Shown: positions 26,803 through 38,122 of the stretch, in pieces
Numbering within the stretch: position 1 is the stretch's first letter
Layout of the letters: each line of letters starts with the position of its first letter
Assembly (NCBI GenBank): GCA_013822265.1
Contig: PNKD01000018.1
Coordinates: 1-48,068 of the forward strand
Origin: Leptothrix sp. (in: b-proteobacteria)
GTDB taxonomy: Bacteria > Pseudomonadota > Gammaproteobacteria > Burkholderiales > Burkholderiaceae_C
DNA: 48,068 bases
Direction: 5' to 3'
Translations under genes and position numbers: made by a program
The notes under the pieces: model-generated
Seen by the model: the letters and a program-made list of their open reading frames with translations, nothing else
Databases searched by the model: none
Told to the model about the DNA's origin: nothing

Positions 26803-28557
26803 TCAGGCCGCGGGCTTGCGTTTCACCTGCCTGGGCGGCGCCACCTTGGTCTTGCCCTTAGGCTTGACCACCTTGCGCGCCATGCCCGCCTTGGCCGACC
26901 CGGTGTCCACCACCAGCACCCGCACCGACTGCGGCCCCAGCCACAGCCTGGCGCGGCCGCCGGCGTCGGCGCGTGTGGACAGCGCCCGCCCTTCCGGCAA
27001 GGCCGACAGCAGCCGCGCCCCGGGCGGCAGGTGGTCCATCTCGGCATGCGCCAGCTCAGTGCCGTAGTTGACGAGCACCAGCGTGCGTTCGGTGCCGTGC
27101 ACGCGCTGCCAGCCAGCCACCAGACCCTGCGCGAACCCATGCTCCTGGCGGCCGCGCGCGATCGACGGCAGGGTGTTGCGCAGCTTCAGCAACGCCTTGT
27201 AGAAGTTCAGCAGCGACTGCGGGTCGGCCTGCTGCGCCTGCACGTTGTTCGACGCCAGGTTGGGCGCCAGCGGACGGAAGGGCTTGCCGGTGGTGAAGCC
27301 GCCGGTGGCGGGGTCGGCCGTCCAGCTCATCGGGCTGCGCAGCGCCGGGTCGCCGGTCAGGCCCGGCACGCCGGCCTGGCCGATCTCTTCGCCGTAGTAG
27401 ATGTAGGGCGTGCCCGGCTGCAGCAGGTAGCTGGCGGCGGCCAGCTTGTACTTGCGCGCGTCGCCGGCCACCTGGTCCCACAGGCGCTGACCGGCAAAGC
27501 TGTCGTGGTTGCTGAGAAAGGTCGCCATGGTCGGCAGCGCGTCGTGCCAGTAAGTGGCCACCCGTTGCACCGAGGCCGTGTCGCCCTGCACGGCCTTCAC
27601 GTAGTGCTCGACGAAGCCGAAGGCGAAGGCGCCGCCGCATACCGCCGGGTCGCCGTAGTCCGTCGGCTTGGCCGTGGCCTCGCAGACCACGGTGCGCGCC
27701 TCGAAAGCCTTGATGAGGTCCTGCATCTGCCGCGTCAGCCGGCGGCTGGCGGGCTGGTCGTTCCAGTCCTTGGCATCGGTCTCGATCAGGTGCGGCACGG
27801 CGTCGAGGCGGAAACCGTCGAGGCCGCGGTTGAGCCAGAAACGCAGACTGGACAGGTGGTACTCCAGCACCGCCGGGTTGCGGAAGTCGAAATCGGGCAT
27901 GTGCGGCCCGAAGGTGCCGAAGTAGAAGTTCTTCGCGCCCGGCGGCGCGGGCGGCAGGTCCTTCACATGGCCCTTGAAGTGCCAGGGCTCGCCCTCGGCC
28001 GCGTACCACGGGTTCTTGCCCCAGATGTCCCACCCGGCGGGCATGGTTTCGGACCACACGAACCAGTCGCGAAAGGCGTTGCCCGGTCCCTTCAGCGCCT
28101 CGGTGAACATCGGGTGGCTGGCCGCGCTGTGGTTGATGACGTAGTCCATGATCACGCCGATGCCGCGCCGGTGCGCCTGCGCCAGCAAGTCGTCGAAGTC
28201 GGCCAGCGTGCCGTACTCGGGCGCGATGTCGCGGAAATCGGTGGTGGCGTAGCCGTGGTCGCCGTCGGCGTTTTTCGTCACCGGCATGAGCCAGATGCCG
28301 CGTATGCCCAGGTCCTGCAGGTAGTCCAGGCTCTGCGTCAGGCCGCGCAGGTCGCCGACACCGTCGCCGTCGCTGTCGCGCCAGGCGCGCACGAAGATCT
28401 CCATGAAGGCGCCGTGGTGCCAGCCCTCACGCTGCGCCGCCGGCAGTTGGCTGGCCAGGCTGGCTGCGGGTACCGGCCGGGTGTCGATCTGCGGCTGCGC
28501 GTCCGACAACCCTGCCAGCACGGCCAGCAGGGCAGCGAAGAGGCGGTGGTGGTCCAT
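26803..28557 (-). CDS. Secreted GH13 alpha-amylase/alpha-glucosidase
   Basis: The ATG at 28557 gives 584 residues with a signal peptide (about 1-20, ending SDAQ). The GH13 barrel starts near 47 (HHGAFMEIFVRAWRDSDGDGVGDLRG). It contains DYVINHSA, nucleophile Asp252 (GFRLDAVP), acid/base Glu293 (VVCEATA) and Asp352 (LSNHDSF), then domain C. The very basic C-terminal tail (about 562-584, many Lys/Arg/Pro) is not part of known GH13 folds and may bind the cell surface or polysaccharide. The TTG at 28602 would start inside the operator-like palindrome and is rejected. It is divergent from the pullulanase gene, and both promoters carry the same palindrome. Confidence 0.92.
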   Translation of the reverse strand: MDHHRLFAALLAVLAGLSDAQPQIDTRPVPAASLASQLPAAQREGWHHGAFMEIFVRAWRDSDGDGVGDLRGLTQSLDYLQDLGIRGIWLMPVTKNADGDHGYATTDFRDIAPEYGTLADFDDLLAQAHRRGIGVIMDYVINHSAASHPMFTEALKGPGNAFRDWFVWSETMPAGWDIWGKNPWYAAEGEPWHFKGHVKDLPPAPPGAKNFYFGTFGPHMPDFDFRNPAVLEYHLSSLRFWLNRGLDGFRLDAVPHLIETDAKDWNDQPASRRLTRQMQDLIKAFEARTVVCEATAKPTDYGDPAVCGGAFAFGFVEHYVKAVQGDTASVQRVATYWHDALPTMATFLSNHDSFAGQRLWDQVAGDARKYKLAAASYLLQPGTPYIYYGEEIGQAGVPGLTGDPALRSPMSWTADPATGGFTTGKPFRPLAPNLASNNVQAQQADPQSLLNFYKALLKLRNTLPSIARGRQEHGFAQGLVAGWQRVHGTERTLVLVNYGTELAHAEMDHLPPGARLLSALPEGRALSTRADAGGRARLWLGPQSVRVLVVDTGSAKAGMARKVVKPKGKTKVAPPRQVKRKPAA

Positions 28558-28592
28558 CGGGGTGCCGGGCGGGTGGTCTGAGGAGGGCGCAA

Positions 28593-28607
28593 TGTAGGCC
28601 AACTACA
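28593..28607. promoter_or_regulatory. Operator-like palindrome upstream of the GH13 amylase
   Basis: TGTAG-GCCAA-CTACA is a perfect 5-bp inverted repeat, 35 bp before the ATG at 28557 of the minus-strand amylase. It is identical in both arms to the malQ site. Confidence 0.6.
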
Positions 28608-28671
28608 ACCGTCGGGCCAGCCACGTCGACCCGGATCGGTGCGCCACGTTACTGTTTCGCCCGAATAGTCA

Positions 28672-28686
28672 TGTAGTTTTACTTCG
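28672..28686. promoter_or_regulatory. Operator-like site upstream of the pullulanase (partial copy)
   Basis: TGTAG-TTTTA-CTTCG keeps the left arm and the first two bases of the right arm of the TGTAG-N5-CTACA palindrome. It ends 38 bp before the pullulanase ATG. The divergent spacer 28558-28724 contains both this and the amylase copy. Confidence 0.5.
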
Positions 28687-28724
28687 CTAGCATCTGTCTT
28701 CCTCGACCCTCGCCCGACGCGCCC

Positions 28725-31567
<2,843 letters not shown>

Positions 31568-31571
<4 letters not shown>

Positions 31572-32200
31572 CGCTGCTCGCGCCCGAGCAGTTCGCCGCC
31601 TTCCTGGCCGCGGCGGTGCTGGTGACACTGTCGCCCGGCCCCGACAACCTGATGGTGCTGGGCATAGGCGCGGCACGTGGCCGGCTGGCGGGCATGGCCT
31701 TCGGGCTGGGCTGCGCGCTGGGTTGCCTCAGCCACACGCTGCTGGCCGCCGTGGGCGTGAGCGCCTTGATCGCCGCATCACCCCTGGCCTTCACGGCGCT
31801 GAAGATCGCCGGCGGGTTGTACCTGGTGCGTCTGGGCTGGCTGGCACTGAAGAGCCAGGGCGCAGCCACGGTCGATGCCGGCGGCGCTGGCGCCGAGACG
31901 CCGTTGCGGCTGTTCTGGCGCGGTGTGGTCGCCAACGCCATCAACCCCAAGGTGGTGATGTTTTTCCTCGCCTTCCTGCCGCAGTTCGTGGCCAGCGATC
32001 GCGGCGACGCACCTTGGCAGATCGTGCAGCTGGGCCTGGCCTTCACGCTGCAGGCGGCGCTGCTGTTCGGCGCGCTGGGCTGGTTTGCCGGCCAGGTGGG
32101 CGCCTGGCTGAAGCGCCACGGGCGCGCCGGGCTCTGGCTGGACCGCCTGGCCGGCCTGATCTTCATCGCGCTGGGGTTGCGGCTGATCGTCGGCCGCTGA
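31568..32200 (+). CDS. LysE/RhtB family amino-acid exporter
   Basis: The 210-residue protein has five or six predicted helices and the LysE family opening PGPDNLMVLGIGAARGRLAGMAFGLG (shown in part) followed by the ANAINPKVVMFFLAFLPQF motif. The GTG start overlaps the pullulanase stop by four bases. This forces translational coupling, although amino-acid export has no obvious link to starch use. The exported substrate (lysine, threonine, homoserine lactones or other) cannot be told. It converges with the nucleotidyltransferase gene 16 bp away. Confidence 0.88.
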
Positions 32201-32216
32201 CCACCGCGGCGGCGGC

Positions 32217-33329
32217 TCAAGGCGGCGGCGCTTCGGCTTCGTCCGGCCGCCGACTCAGGCCTTTCCAGGCCTTGGCCGACAGGTGGCGCAGCAGCAGCGG
32301 CAGCGGCATGCGCTGCGCGTGCGAGCGGATGTAGACCAGGCCGCGCGCCGCGGCCGCGCGTGCACCGACATCGGCGCGCGTCGGCGGGCGCAGCGCCTGG
32401 CCGTAGACCGCGGGCAACCAGGCGTGGCGCCAGGGCGGCGCGGCGGCGGCGTCCAGCGTGGCCAGCGTGGCCTCGGGCACCGGGCTGTCGAAGACGGCCT
32501 GCGCCAGCCTCAGCCCCAGCACCAGCGGGCCGGCGAGGTCGTTGCCGGCGGCGTTGGCCACCAGCCGGCCCCAGAACGCAGGCTCGGCACCGAAGCCGCG
32601 CAGCATGCCGTCGATATCGTGCAGGTCGCGCAGTCCGTTGTGCAGTTCGCCCTCGTGCACGAGGTGTGTCACGCTGTGGATCAGCAGGTCTTCCGGCGCC
32701 GGCACGCACAGCGCCGGCAAGCCCGGCACGGGCCGGGCACGCGCCACGATCTGCGCCGGGTCGGGTGCGTTGCGCGCCGTCAGCGGCAGGATGGTGTGGT
32801 GGACATCGATCACGGTGCCGCGATGGATGTGCGTCATCGGCGGGATCTCGTGCATCCACTGGCGGTAGTAGCGCTGGTCGTAGTCGTCGGCCTTGGCGCT
32901 CACCCAGCCATCGAGCATCAGCGCGCTCTCCACCTCGCCCAGGGCCTGGCGCGGCACGAGCACGTCGATGTCGCCGAACATGCGGCCTCGGCCCAGCGGT
33001 TCGGGTGCCATCACGTAGGCGGCGCCCTTGAGCAGCATCACGGGCACACCCAGGTCTCCCAGGGCCCGCTGCAGGCAATGCGCCTCCCACTGCACCGACA
33101 GCCGCTGCCGCGCCGCCAGTTGCAGTGCACCCGCCAGGTGGCGCGCTGCGCCGGCCGGCACCCCGGCGGCTGCATCGGGCGGCTGCAGCTTGTGGGCCAG
33201 CGCGCCGATGAGGTTGCAAGCGCGAGCCGTGGCGATCAGGCTGGACCACTGCGCGCCGTCCAGCCCGGCGGCGCGCGCGGGCGCGCGCAGCACCGCCACC
33301 AGGCGATCGGTCTCGACGCCGAGGGTCAT
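32217..33329 (-). CDS. Nucleotidyltransferase family protein (NTP_transf_5 type) of a kinase/PqqD cassette
   Basis: The 370-residue protein belongs to the uncharacterised nucleotidyltransferase family PF14907. A VMLLKGAAY strand precedes the metal-binding FGDIDVLV motif (Asp120, Asp122), and a third carboxylate is likely Asp175 in VIDVHH. The C-terminal half is helical. Members sit in lasso-peptide and similar clusters, where one has been linked to modification of phosphorylated peptides. The ATG overlaps the kinase stop by one base (TGATG), so it is translated with the kinase. It probably adds a nucleotide or further phosphate to a product of the kinase; this is inference. Confidence 0.82.
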   Translation of the reverse strand: MTLGVETDRLVAVLRAPARAAGLDGAQWSSLIATARACNLIGALAHKLQPPDAAAGVPAGAARHLAGALQLAARQRLSVQWEAHCLQRALGDLGVPVMLLKGAAYVMAPEPLGRGRMFGDIDVLVPRQALGEVESALMLDGWVSAKADDYDQRYYRQWMHEIPPMTHIHRGTVIDVHHTILPLTARNAPDPAQIVARARPVPGLPALCVPAPEDLLIHSVTHLVHEGELHNGLRDLHDIDGMLRGFGAEPAFWGRLVANAAGNDLAGPLVLGLRLAQAVFDSPVPEATLATLDAAAAPPWRHAWLPAVYGQALRPPTRADVGARAAAARGLVYIRSHAQRMPLPLLLRHLSAKAWKGLSRRPDEAEAPPP

Positions 33330-34216
33330 CACGGCGCCATCCCCGGCACGCGGCTTCCCGTCACCTGGCTCACCAGCGCCAGCGCGTCGTCGGTGCTGCC
33401 GTAGACCATCTCGAAGCAAGAGGCGCCGGTGAGCAACGCACACAGCGCATCGAAACCGACGGCACCCATGCGCTCGCGGTTGAACGACTGCTCCGAGATC
33501 AGCACGAAGGCCTCGGCGCGGCTCACCGCCTCGAGCCGCGGCGCGGTGCCGGGCTCGAAGCGCGGAAACACGACCCAGCGAACGCATGCCGGCTGGCCGG
33601 CCTGGCGCTGTGACGCGGCCGGCGCCGCGGCGTGCGTGATGTCGCCCTTGCGTGTATCGCGGAACACCGGGCCGAGGTGGGCGCCGGGGAAGGCGCGCAC
33701 GATGTCGATGGACGCGTTCTTCAGGCTGATAGGCCGCGGATGCGGCAGCAGTGCACCGCGGCCGGGGTCGAGTATCGCCAGCTCGTCTGACAGCAGGCGC
33801 CAACCGGCCTTCATCACGAGCGAAGCACACAGCGTGCTTTTACCGGCGCCGGGGAAGCCCGGCATCATCAGCGCGTCGCCGCCCTGCGCCACGACGGCGG
33901 CGTGCATCACCAGCTGGCCCAGCGGCCGCTGCGCCACGCACCAGTTCATGCCCCATTCGAAGAGCGGCGCGGCCTGGTCTGCCGGCAGCGGAAAGAAGGG
34001 CTCCTCGCCGTCGAGCAGGAAGCGCGCCTGCGGGTGCCACCAACGCCGCGCGCCACGCGCCGGCAGCACCTGCAAGTCGAAGTCGACGAAGTCCTGCGCG
34101 CCGCCGCGCGGCACGTCGGCATAGAAGGTGTCGAGATGGCGCTGCACCGCGGCGAAGGGCGAGCGCAGGCGCACGGTGTAGGGCGCGATGTGCAGCAGGG
34201 TGTCGACCGACGCCAT
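33329..34216 (-). CDS. HprK-related serine kinase
   Basis: The 295-residue protein resembles the C-terminal kinase domain of HPr kinase/phosphorylase. It has His105 in VMHAAVVA, P-loop GFPGAGKST (120-128) and the metal-binding/catalytic Asp144 in LLSDELAIL. It lacks the N-terminal domain of true HprK, and no PTS HPr gene is nearby. It fits the HprK-related kinase A group as I recall it, and is similar in design to lasso-peptide kinases that phosphorylate a peptide serine. The start overlaps the PqqD-like stop by one base. The substrate is unknown; the upstream exported cysteine protein or an unseen peptide are candidates. Confidence 0.85.
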   Translation of the reverse strand: MASVDTLLHIAPYTVRLRSPFAAVQRHLDTFYADVPRGGAQDFVDFDLQVLPARGARRWWHPQARFLLDGEEPFFPLPADQAAPLFEWGMNWCVAQRPLGQLVMHAAVVAQGGDALMMPGFPGAGKSTLCASLVMKAGWRLLSDELAILDPGRGALLPHPRPISLKNASIDIVRAFPGAHLGPVFRDTRKGDITHAAAPAASQRQAGQPACVRWVVFPRFEPGTAPRLEAVSRAEAFVLISEQSFNRERMGAVGFDALCALLTGASCFEMVYGSTDDALALVSQVTGSRVPGMAP

Positions 34217-34521
34217 CAGTCGTCCGCGTCAGCCCGCCGCGGCAGCGGCACCCCCCTGCCGTCGACGACGCCGGTCAGCAGGCCGGCCTGGGCCAAGCCG
34301 TCGAGAAGGGCTGCGCCGTCGGACTCTTGCGCTGCCAGCCGCTGCAGCAGGGCGTGGCGTTCGATGGAAGCGTCGGCCTGGAGCCACTCCACGACCTGGC
34401 GTGCCTCGGGATCGAGCACCCAGTAGTCACCGGACGTGGCATCGAAGAGCACGGCGGTGTCCGAGCAGTCCCAGCGCGGCGCCCACCGCAACGCCCTGCC
34501 GGGCGCGATGCGGATCAACAC
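34216..34521 (-). CDS. PqqD-like peptide-binding protein (RRE)
   Basis: The 101-residue protein has the PqqD fold pattern: a beta hairpin (TAVLFDATSGDYWVLDPEA, about 22-40) followed by helices (RQVVEWLQ, HALLQRLAAQ) and a final winged-helix-like segment. PqqD-type domains hold leader peptides for modifying enzymes. A GTG at 34521 starts it, 33 bp after the preceding gene; the stop overlaps the kinase start (TGATG). It matches what I recall as the PqqD member of the HPr-rel-A system. It likely presents a substrate to the kinase and nucleotidyltransferase. Confidence 0.78.
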   Translation of the reverse strand: MLIRIAPGRALRWAPRWDCSDTAVLFDATSGDYWVLDPEARQVVEWLQADASIERHALLQRLAAQESDGAALLDGLAQAGLLTGVVDGRGVPLPRRADADD

Positions 34522-34554
34522 GGCCAGCCCTGCGCTTTGCGGTGAGCGCCGGGA

Positions 34555-35274
34555 TCAGGGCTTGCAGAGATCGGGCCCGTCGAGCGTCGCGGCGTTGAGG
34601 TCGTACATGCCGCTGATGTAGTTGATCACCTGCGTCGCCGACCAGCCGCTGGTGCCACAGCCACCGACCATGGAGGTCGGGCAATAGGTGCCGCCGCTCT
34701 TGGTGGCGTTCCACATGTCGATGACCTGCTGCTTGGACAACGGGTACTTTGTCGCGGCACTGGTGAAGTAGCCCGCGTTGAGCCAGGCGGCGCTGAGGTG
34801 GCGCATCAGCTGGCCGCCCGTGTAGGAGTTCGGGAAGGCCAGCACGGCCCACAGGCCGACGCCGGCGGGCGCGCCCACGAAGCCCGCGTTGGTGAGCAGC
34901 GTGCCGTGGGTGAGGAGGTTCGACAGCGTCAGGTTCTGCAAGCCCGAGGCGCACTCGCGCACGGTCACGTTGAAGGTCGGCGCAACGGCGCCCGCGGCCG
35001 ACCAGTAGCTGAACTTCTGCGGCACCTTCCAGAAGCCCGGTGAACGGCCACCCGAGCAGGTGGTGCCGTCGCCCGGCCGAGGGCTGGTGTTGCCGCTCAT
35101 GGTGGCCGACGGGCTCTTGCAGATGCCGGTACCCAGCGCTGTCTTGGCATGCACCGACAGCAGCACCCCGGCAGTACCGGCAGCGCCACGCACCAGCCGG
35201 CGACGGCTCGGCGACGGCAGCGTGCTGCCGTCGGGCGTCTCGGTGGGCTCTTTCGAGCGTTGTTCGGCGGTCAT
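34555..35274 (-). CDS. Predicted Tat-exported six-cysteine protein with SPGFWK motif
   Basis: The ATG at 35274 has AAGGA 8 bases upstream and gives 239 residues. A twin-arginine-like signal SRRRLVRGAAGTAGVLL (about 23-40) is followed by a mature part with six cysteines. These lie near the start (GICKSP, TTCSGG), in the middle (RECASG) and at the end (TYCPTS, GGCGTS, DLCKP). The CSGGRSPGFWK block recalls the C-x-GFWK(N)HP motif of several secreted proteins. Later helices (HLSAAWLNAGYF, LSKQQVIDMWNAT) follow the same pattern. No enzyme family is recognised. It is the first gene of the unit with the PqqD-like protein, kinase and nucleotidyltransferase. Tat export of a folded, already modified protein would suit it as their substrate. 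An alternative ATG at 35307 has a poorer ribosome site. Confidence 0.65.
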   Translation of the reverse strand: MTAEQRSKEPTETPDGSTLPSPSRRRLVRGAAGTAGVLLSVHAKTALGTGICKSPSATMSGNTSPRPGDGTTCSGGRSPGFWKVPQKFSYWSAAGAVAPTFNVTVRECASGLQNLTLSNLLTHGTLLTNAGFVGAPAGVGLWAVLAFPNSYTGGQLMRHLSAAWLNAGYFTSAATKYPLSKQQVIDMWNATKSGGTYCPTSMVGGCGTSGWSATQVINYISGMYDLNAATLDGPDLCKP

Positions 35275-35644
35275 AGGGCAGTCCTTGGCGCAAAAGCGAG
35301 TGTTCATTTTACCGGGGGGGTCTCCGGAAGCCCCCGAATCCAACCCCACGATCGCGGGGTCGCAGCCGACGGACCGAGAGATGCGGCACGAACTACCGCA
35401 ACCGGCATCACCCAAAACACAGCAACTTTCGCGCCGGCCGCCCGGCCGCCTTCACGGAACTCACGCAAGCCCCTGATTCGGCGTCTGTTTTCTGACCTCT
35501 GGCGCGGCGCAGCGCCGGCCCTGCCACACGGCCTGTAAAGAACGGCGACAGGGCCGCTTGGATGCGCGGCGCGATCCAACGGCCACGCGGCCTCCCGCCA
35601 CCGCTTGTGGCAAGCTTGCGCGCCGCACAGCCCTGGAGCCCGCC
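35275..35644. other. Divergent spacer of 370 bp
   Basis: This separates the six-cysteine protein gene from the xdhC-like gene. On the minus strand TAAAAT (35306-35311) resembles a -10 box but has no good -35. A 7-bp inverted pair GGCCCTG/CAGGGCC lies near 35516 and 35553. I found no convincing small precursor-peptide frame. Confidence 0.35.
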
Positions 35645-36649
35645 GTGAACAGCATGGACGTCGAAGTCATCCGCACTGCGATGGACTGGATGAACCGTGG
35701 CCACCGCGTCGTGCTGGGCACGGTGGTGCGCACCTGGGGCAGCAGCCCGCGGCCGCCGGGCTCGTTGATGATCATCCGTGACGATGGCCAGGTGGCCGGC
35801 TCGTTGTCGGGCGGCTGCATCGAGGACGACTTGATCCACCGCGTGCGCCAGGGCGAGCTGGCGCCGCGCCTGCCGCAGGCCACCACCTACGGCGTCAGCG
35901 GCGAGGAGGCGCAGCGTTTCGGCCTGCCCTGCGGCGGCACCGTGCAGATCGTGCTGGAGCCGCTGTCGGCGCAATCGCTGCTGCGCGAATTGCTGGCCGC
36001 CATCGAGAGCCACCACCTCGTGCGGCGCCGGCTCGAACTGGGTAGCGGCCTCGTCAGCATGCGGCCGTGCGACGACGGCGACGCGCTGCGCTTCGATGGC
36101 CGGATGCTCGAGACCGTGCACGGCCCCCGCCTGCGCCTGGTGGTCATCGGCGGCGGCCAGCTCAGCCGCTATCTCGCCGGCATGGCGGTGATGCTGGACT
36201 ATCGCGTCACCGTCTGCGACCCGCGCGAGGAGTACCTCGAGGGCTGGGCAGGGGTCGAAGGCGTGACGCTGTCGCGGCTGATGCCCGACGACCTGGTGCT
36301 GGCCATGAACCTCGACGCCAACAGCGCGCTGGTGGCCGTCACCCACGACCCCAAGCTCGACGATTTGGCGCTGATGGAGGCGCTGAAGACGCCCGCCTTC
36401 TACGTCGGCGCGATGGGCTCGCGCCGCAACAACGAGTCGAGGCGCCGGCGGCTGCTGGAGTTCGACGTCAGCCAGGCCGAAGTCGCCCGGCTGCGCGGCC
36501 CGGTAGGCCTGAACCTGGGCGGCAAGACGCCACCGGAGATCGCGATGTCGGTAGTGGCCGAGATGACCGCGGTGCGCCGCGGCGCCGACCTGGCGGGCAG
36601 CCTGGCCGACTGGAGCCGTTCGCAGTCGGCTTGCCGCGCCGGCGCGTAG
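35645..36649 (+). CDS. XdhC family protein (molybdenum-cofactor maturation factor)
   Basis: The 334-residue protein has the XdhC N-terminal domain (about 10-110) with GSSPRPPGSLM, LSGGCIEDD (Cys58) and LPCGGTVQI (Cys96). A Rossmann-like XdhC_C domain follows (VVIGGGQLSRYLA, about 178-190, then YVGAMGSRRNNESRR). Family members bind molybdenum cofactor and load it into xanthine dehydrogenase-type enzymes after sulfuration. No xdhAB or other molybdoenzyme gene is in the window, so the client is elsewhere. The GTG at 35645 has GGAG 6 bases upstream; an ATG three codons later is the alternative start. Confidence 0.9.
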   Translation: MNSMDVEVIRTAMDWMNRGHRVVLGTVVRTWGSSPRPPGSLMIIRDDGQVAGSLSGGCIEDDLIHRVRQGELAPRLPQATTYGVSGEEAQRFGLPCGGTVQIVLEPLSAQSLLRELLAAIESHHLVRRRLELGSGLVSMRPCDDGDALRFDGRMLETVHGPRLRLVVIGGGQLSRYLAGMAVMLDYRVTVCDPREEYLEGWAGVEGVTLSRLMPDDLVLAMNLDANSALVAVTHDPKLDDLALMEALKTPAFYVGAMGSRRNNESRRRRLLEFDVSQAEVARLRGPVGLNLGGKTPPEIAMSVVAEMTAVRRGADLAGSLADWSRSQSACRAGA

Positions 36650-36684
36650 CGGGCACGCAGGCTCCGGGTCTGCCGGTCGACCTG

Positions 36685-37188
36685 TCAACGCAGGTCTGCG
36701 GCGTCGGGCAATTCGTTCGGGTTGTGCTGCCCCGGCTGCAGCGGGAAGTGCTGCCGCAGCAGGCCGTCGATGGCGTCGACGGCCTGGCTCAGGCCAGCCT
36801 CGAAGCGACCGGCGCGAAAGGCCTCGCGCATGCCGGCGACCATCGCCTGCCACTGCGCGGGCGGCACGTGGCGGGCGAGGCCACGGTCGGCCACGATCTC
36901 TATCGCATGCTCGGCCAGCAAGAGGTAGATCAAGACGCCGTTGTTCTGCTCGGTGTCCCACACGCGCAACTTGCCGAACAGCGCCACGGCGCGGTCGCGT
37001 GCCGTGAGGTCGCGCCACAGGTAGGACAGCGGCAGCCCGGCCTCGACGCTGATGCGGATCTCGCCGCTGTGGCCCTCCTCGCTGGCCTGCACGCGTGCGT
37101 GCAGCCGGGCCAGCGCGTCGGCGCCCAGCGCGCGGCGCGCATCGGTGTCGTCGAGCCAGCGGTGCCTGAGCAGGCGTTTGAGTTTCAT
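36685..37188 (-). CDS. TPM domain protein, last gene of the LemA-YgcG operon
   Basis: The 167-residue protein has a TPM-type domain (about 20-130): HSGEIRISVEA, ALFGKLRVWDTEQNNGVLIYLLLAEHAIEIVADRGLA in part, then a helix. It has no signal peptide and no membrane helix. It follows the YgcG-like gene by 12 bp on the minus strand, a common trio with LemA in proteobacteria. The role is unclear, probably envelope-related. Confidence 0.83.
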   Translation of the reverse strand: MKLKRLLRHRWLDDTDARRALGADALARLHARVQASEEGHSGEIRISVEAGLPLSYLWRDLTARDRAVALFGKLRVWDTEQNNGVLIYLLLAEHAIEIVADRGLARHVPPAQWQAMVAGMREAFRAGRFEAGLSQAVDAIDGLLRQHFPLQPGQHNPNELPDAADLR

Positions 37189-37200
37189 GGCCCGCTGCTC

Positions 37201-38115
37201 CTACCAGTCGCCCGAGGCGCCGCCGCCGCCGAAGTCACCGCCGCCGCCGGACGAGAAGCCGCCCCCACCGCCGCCAAACCCGCCGCCACCGCCCCAGCCA
37301 CCCCCTCCACCCCAGCCGCCGAAGGTCGGGCCGCCGCGCCGTCCACCCAGCGCGCGCACCGCCGAGCCCACGCCCAGCATGCCCACCACCAGCAGCGCCA
37401 CGACGCCGGCGCCCACCGCCAGCAGGACGCTGGCCGTCACCCACCAGGCGATACCCCCGGCCGCACCGGCGGTCAGCAGCGTGCCGAACTTGCGTCCGAA
37501 CAGGCCCGCAAGCACGCTGCCGACGATGGGCACGACGATGAAGAAGAAAAGACCCAGTTCCTCGATCTGCCAGCCCGACCGGCCGCGCGCGGCGCTGCCC
37601 TGCGCAGGCGCTGGCAAGCCGTCGCCGCGGATGCGCTGCATCAGCCGGTCGACGCCGGCGTTCAGCCCGCCGGCGTAGTCGCCCTCCCGCAAGGCCGGGC
37701 GCATGGTCTGGTCGATGATCTGGCGCGCCGCAAGGTCGGGGATGGCGCCCTCCAGTGCCTTGGCGACCTCGATGCGCAGCCTGCGCTCGTCCTTGGCCAC
37801 CACCACGAGCACGCCGTCGCCCACCTCGCGGCGGCCGATCTTCCAGCTGTCGGCCACGCGCTGGGCAAAGGCGGCGATGTCCTCGGGCGCGGTGGCAGGC
37901 ACCAGCAGCAGCACGATCTGCGGGCCGGCCTGGGCCTCGAAGGCGGCCAGCTTGGCGTCGAGCGCAGCGGCCTGTGCGGCGCTCAGCGTGGCGGTCTGGT
38001 CGACGACGCGGCCACTGAGCGGCGGCACCGGTTGCACCTCCTGCGCCGCCGCCAGCGCGGCCCACGGCAACGCCCCCGCCAGAAGCAGGGCACGCAGCAG
38101 GGCACGCAGCGTCAT
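37201..38115 (-). CDS. YgcG/TPM-domain membrane protein with glycine-rich tail
   Basis: The 304-residue protein has a signal peptide (about 1-24) and a TPM_phosphatase domain (about 30-165: RVVDQTATLS, VGDGVLVVVAKDERRLRIEV, IIDQTMRPALREGDYAGGL). Two membrane helices follow (about 190-250). The tail of some 45 residues is nearly all Gly, Trp and Phe and ends SGDW, as is common in this family. It lies 7 bp after lemA. The TPM domain faces the periplasm. Function is uncertain; the family has been linked to membrane-protein assembly and repair. Confidence 0.9.
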   Translation of the reverse strand: MTLRALLRALLLAGALPWAALAAAQEVQPVPPLSGRVVDQTATLSAAQAAALDAKLAAFEAQAGPQIVLLLVPATAPEDIAAFAQRVADSWKIGRREVGDGVLVVVAKDERRLRIEVAKALEGAIPDLAARQIIDQTMRPALREGDYAGGLNAGVDRLMQRIRGDGLPAPAQGSAARGRSGWQIEELGLFFFIVVPIVGSVLAGLFGRKFGTLLTAGAAGGIAWWVTASVLLAVGAGVVALLVVGMLGVGSAVRALGGRRGGPTFGGWGGGGGWGGGGGFGGGGGGFSSGGGGDFGGGGASGDW

Positions 38116-38122
38116 CCCGACC

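Noticed and set aside
35304..35579. Minus-strand 91-codon frame as a precursor peptide for the kinase cassette
   Set aside because: Arg/Gly/Ala-rich sequence without leader/core structure or a ribosome site; it overlaps the start of the six-cysteine gene in another frame.
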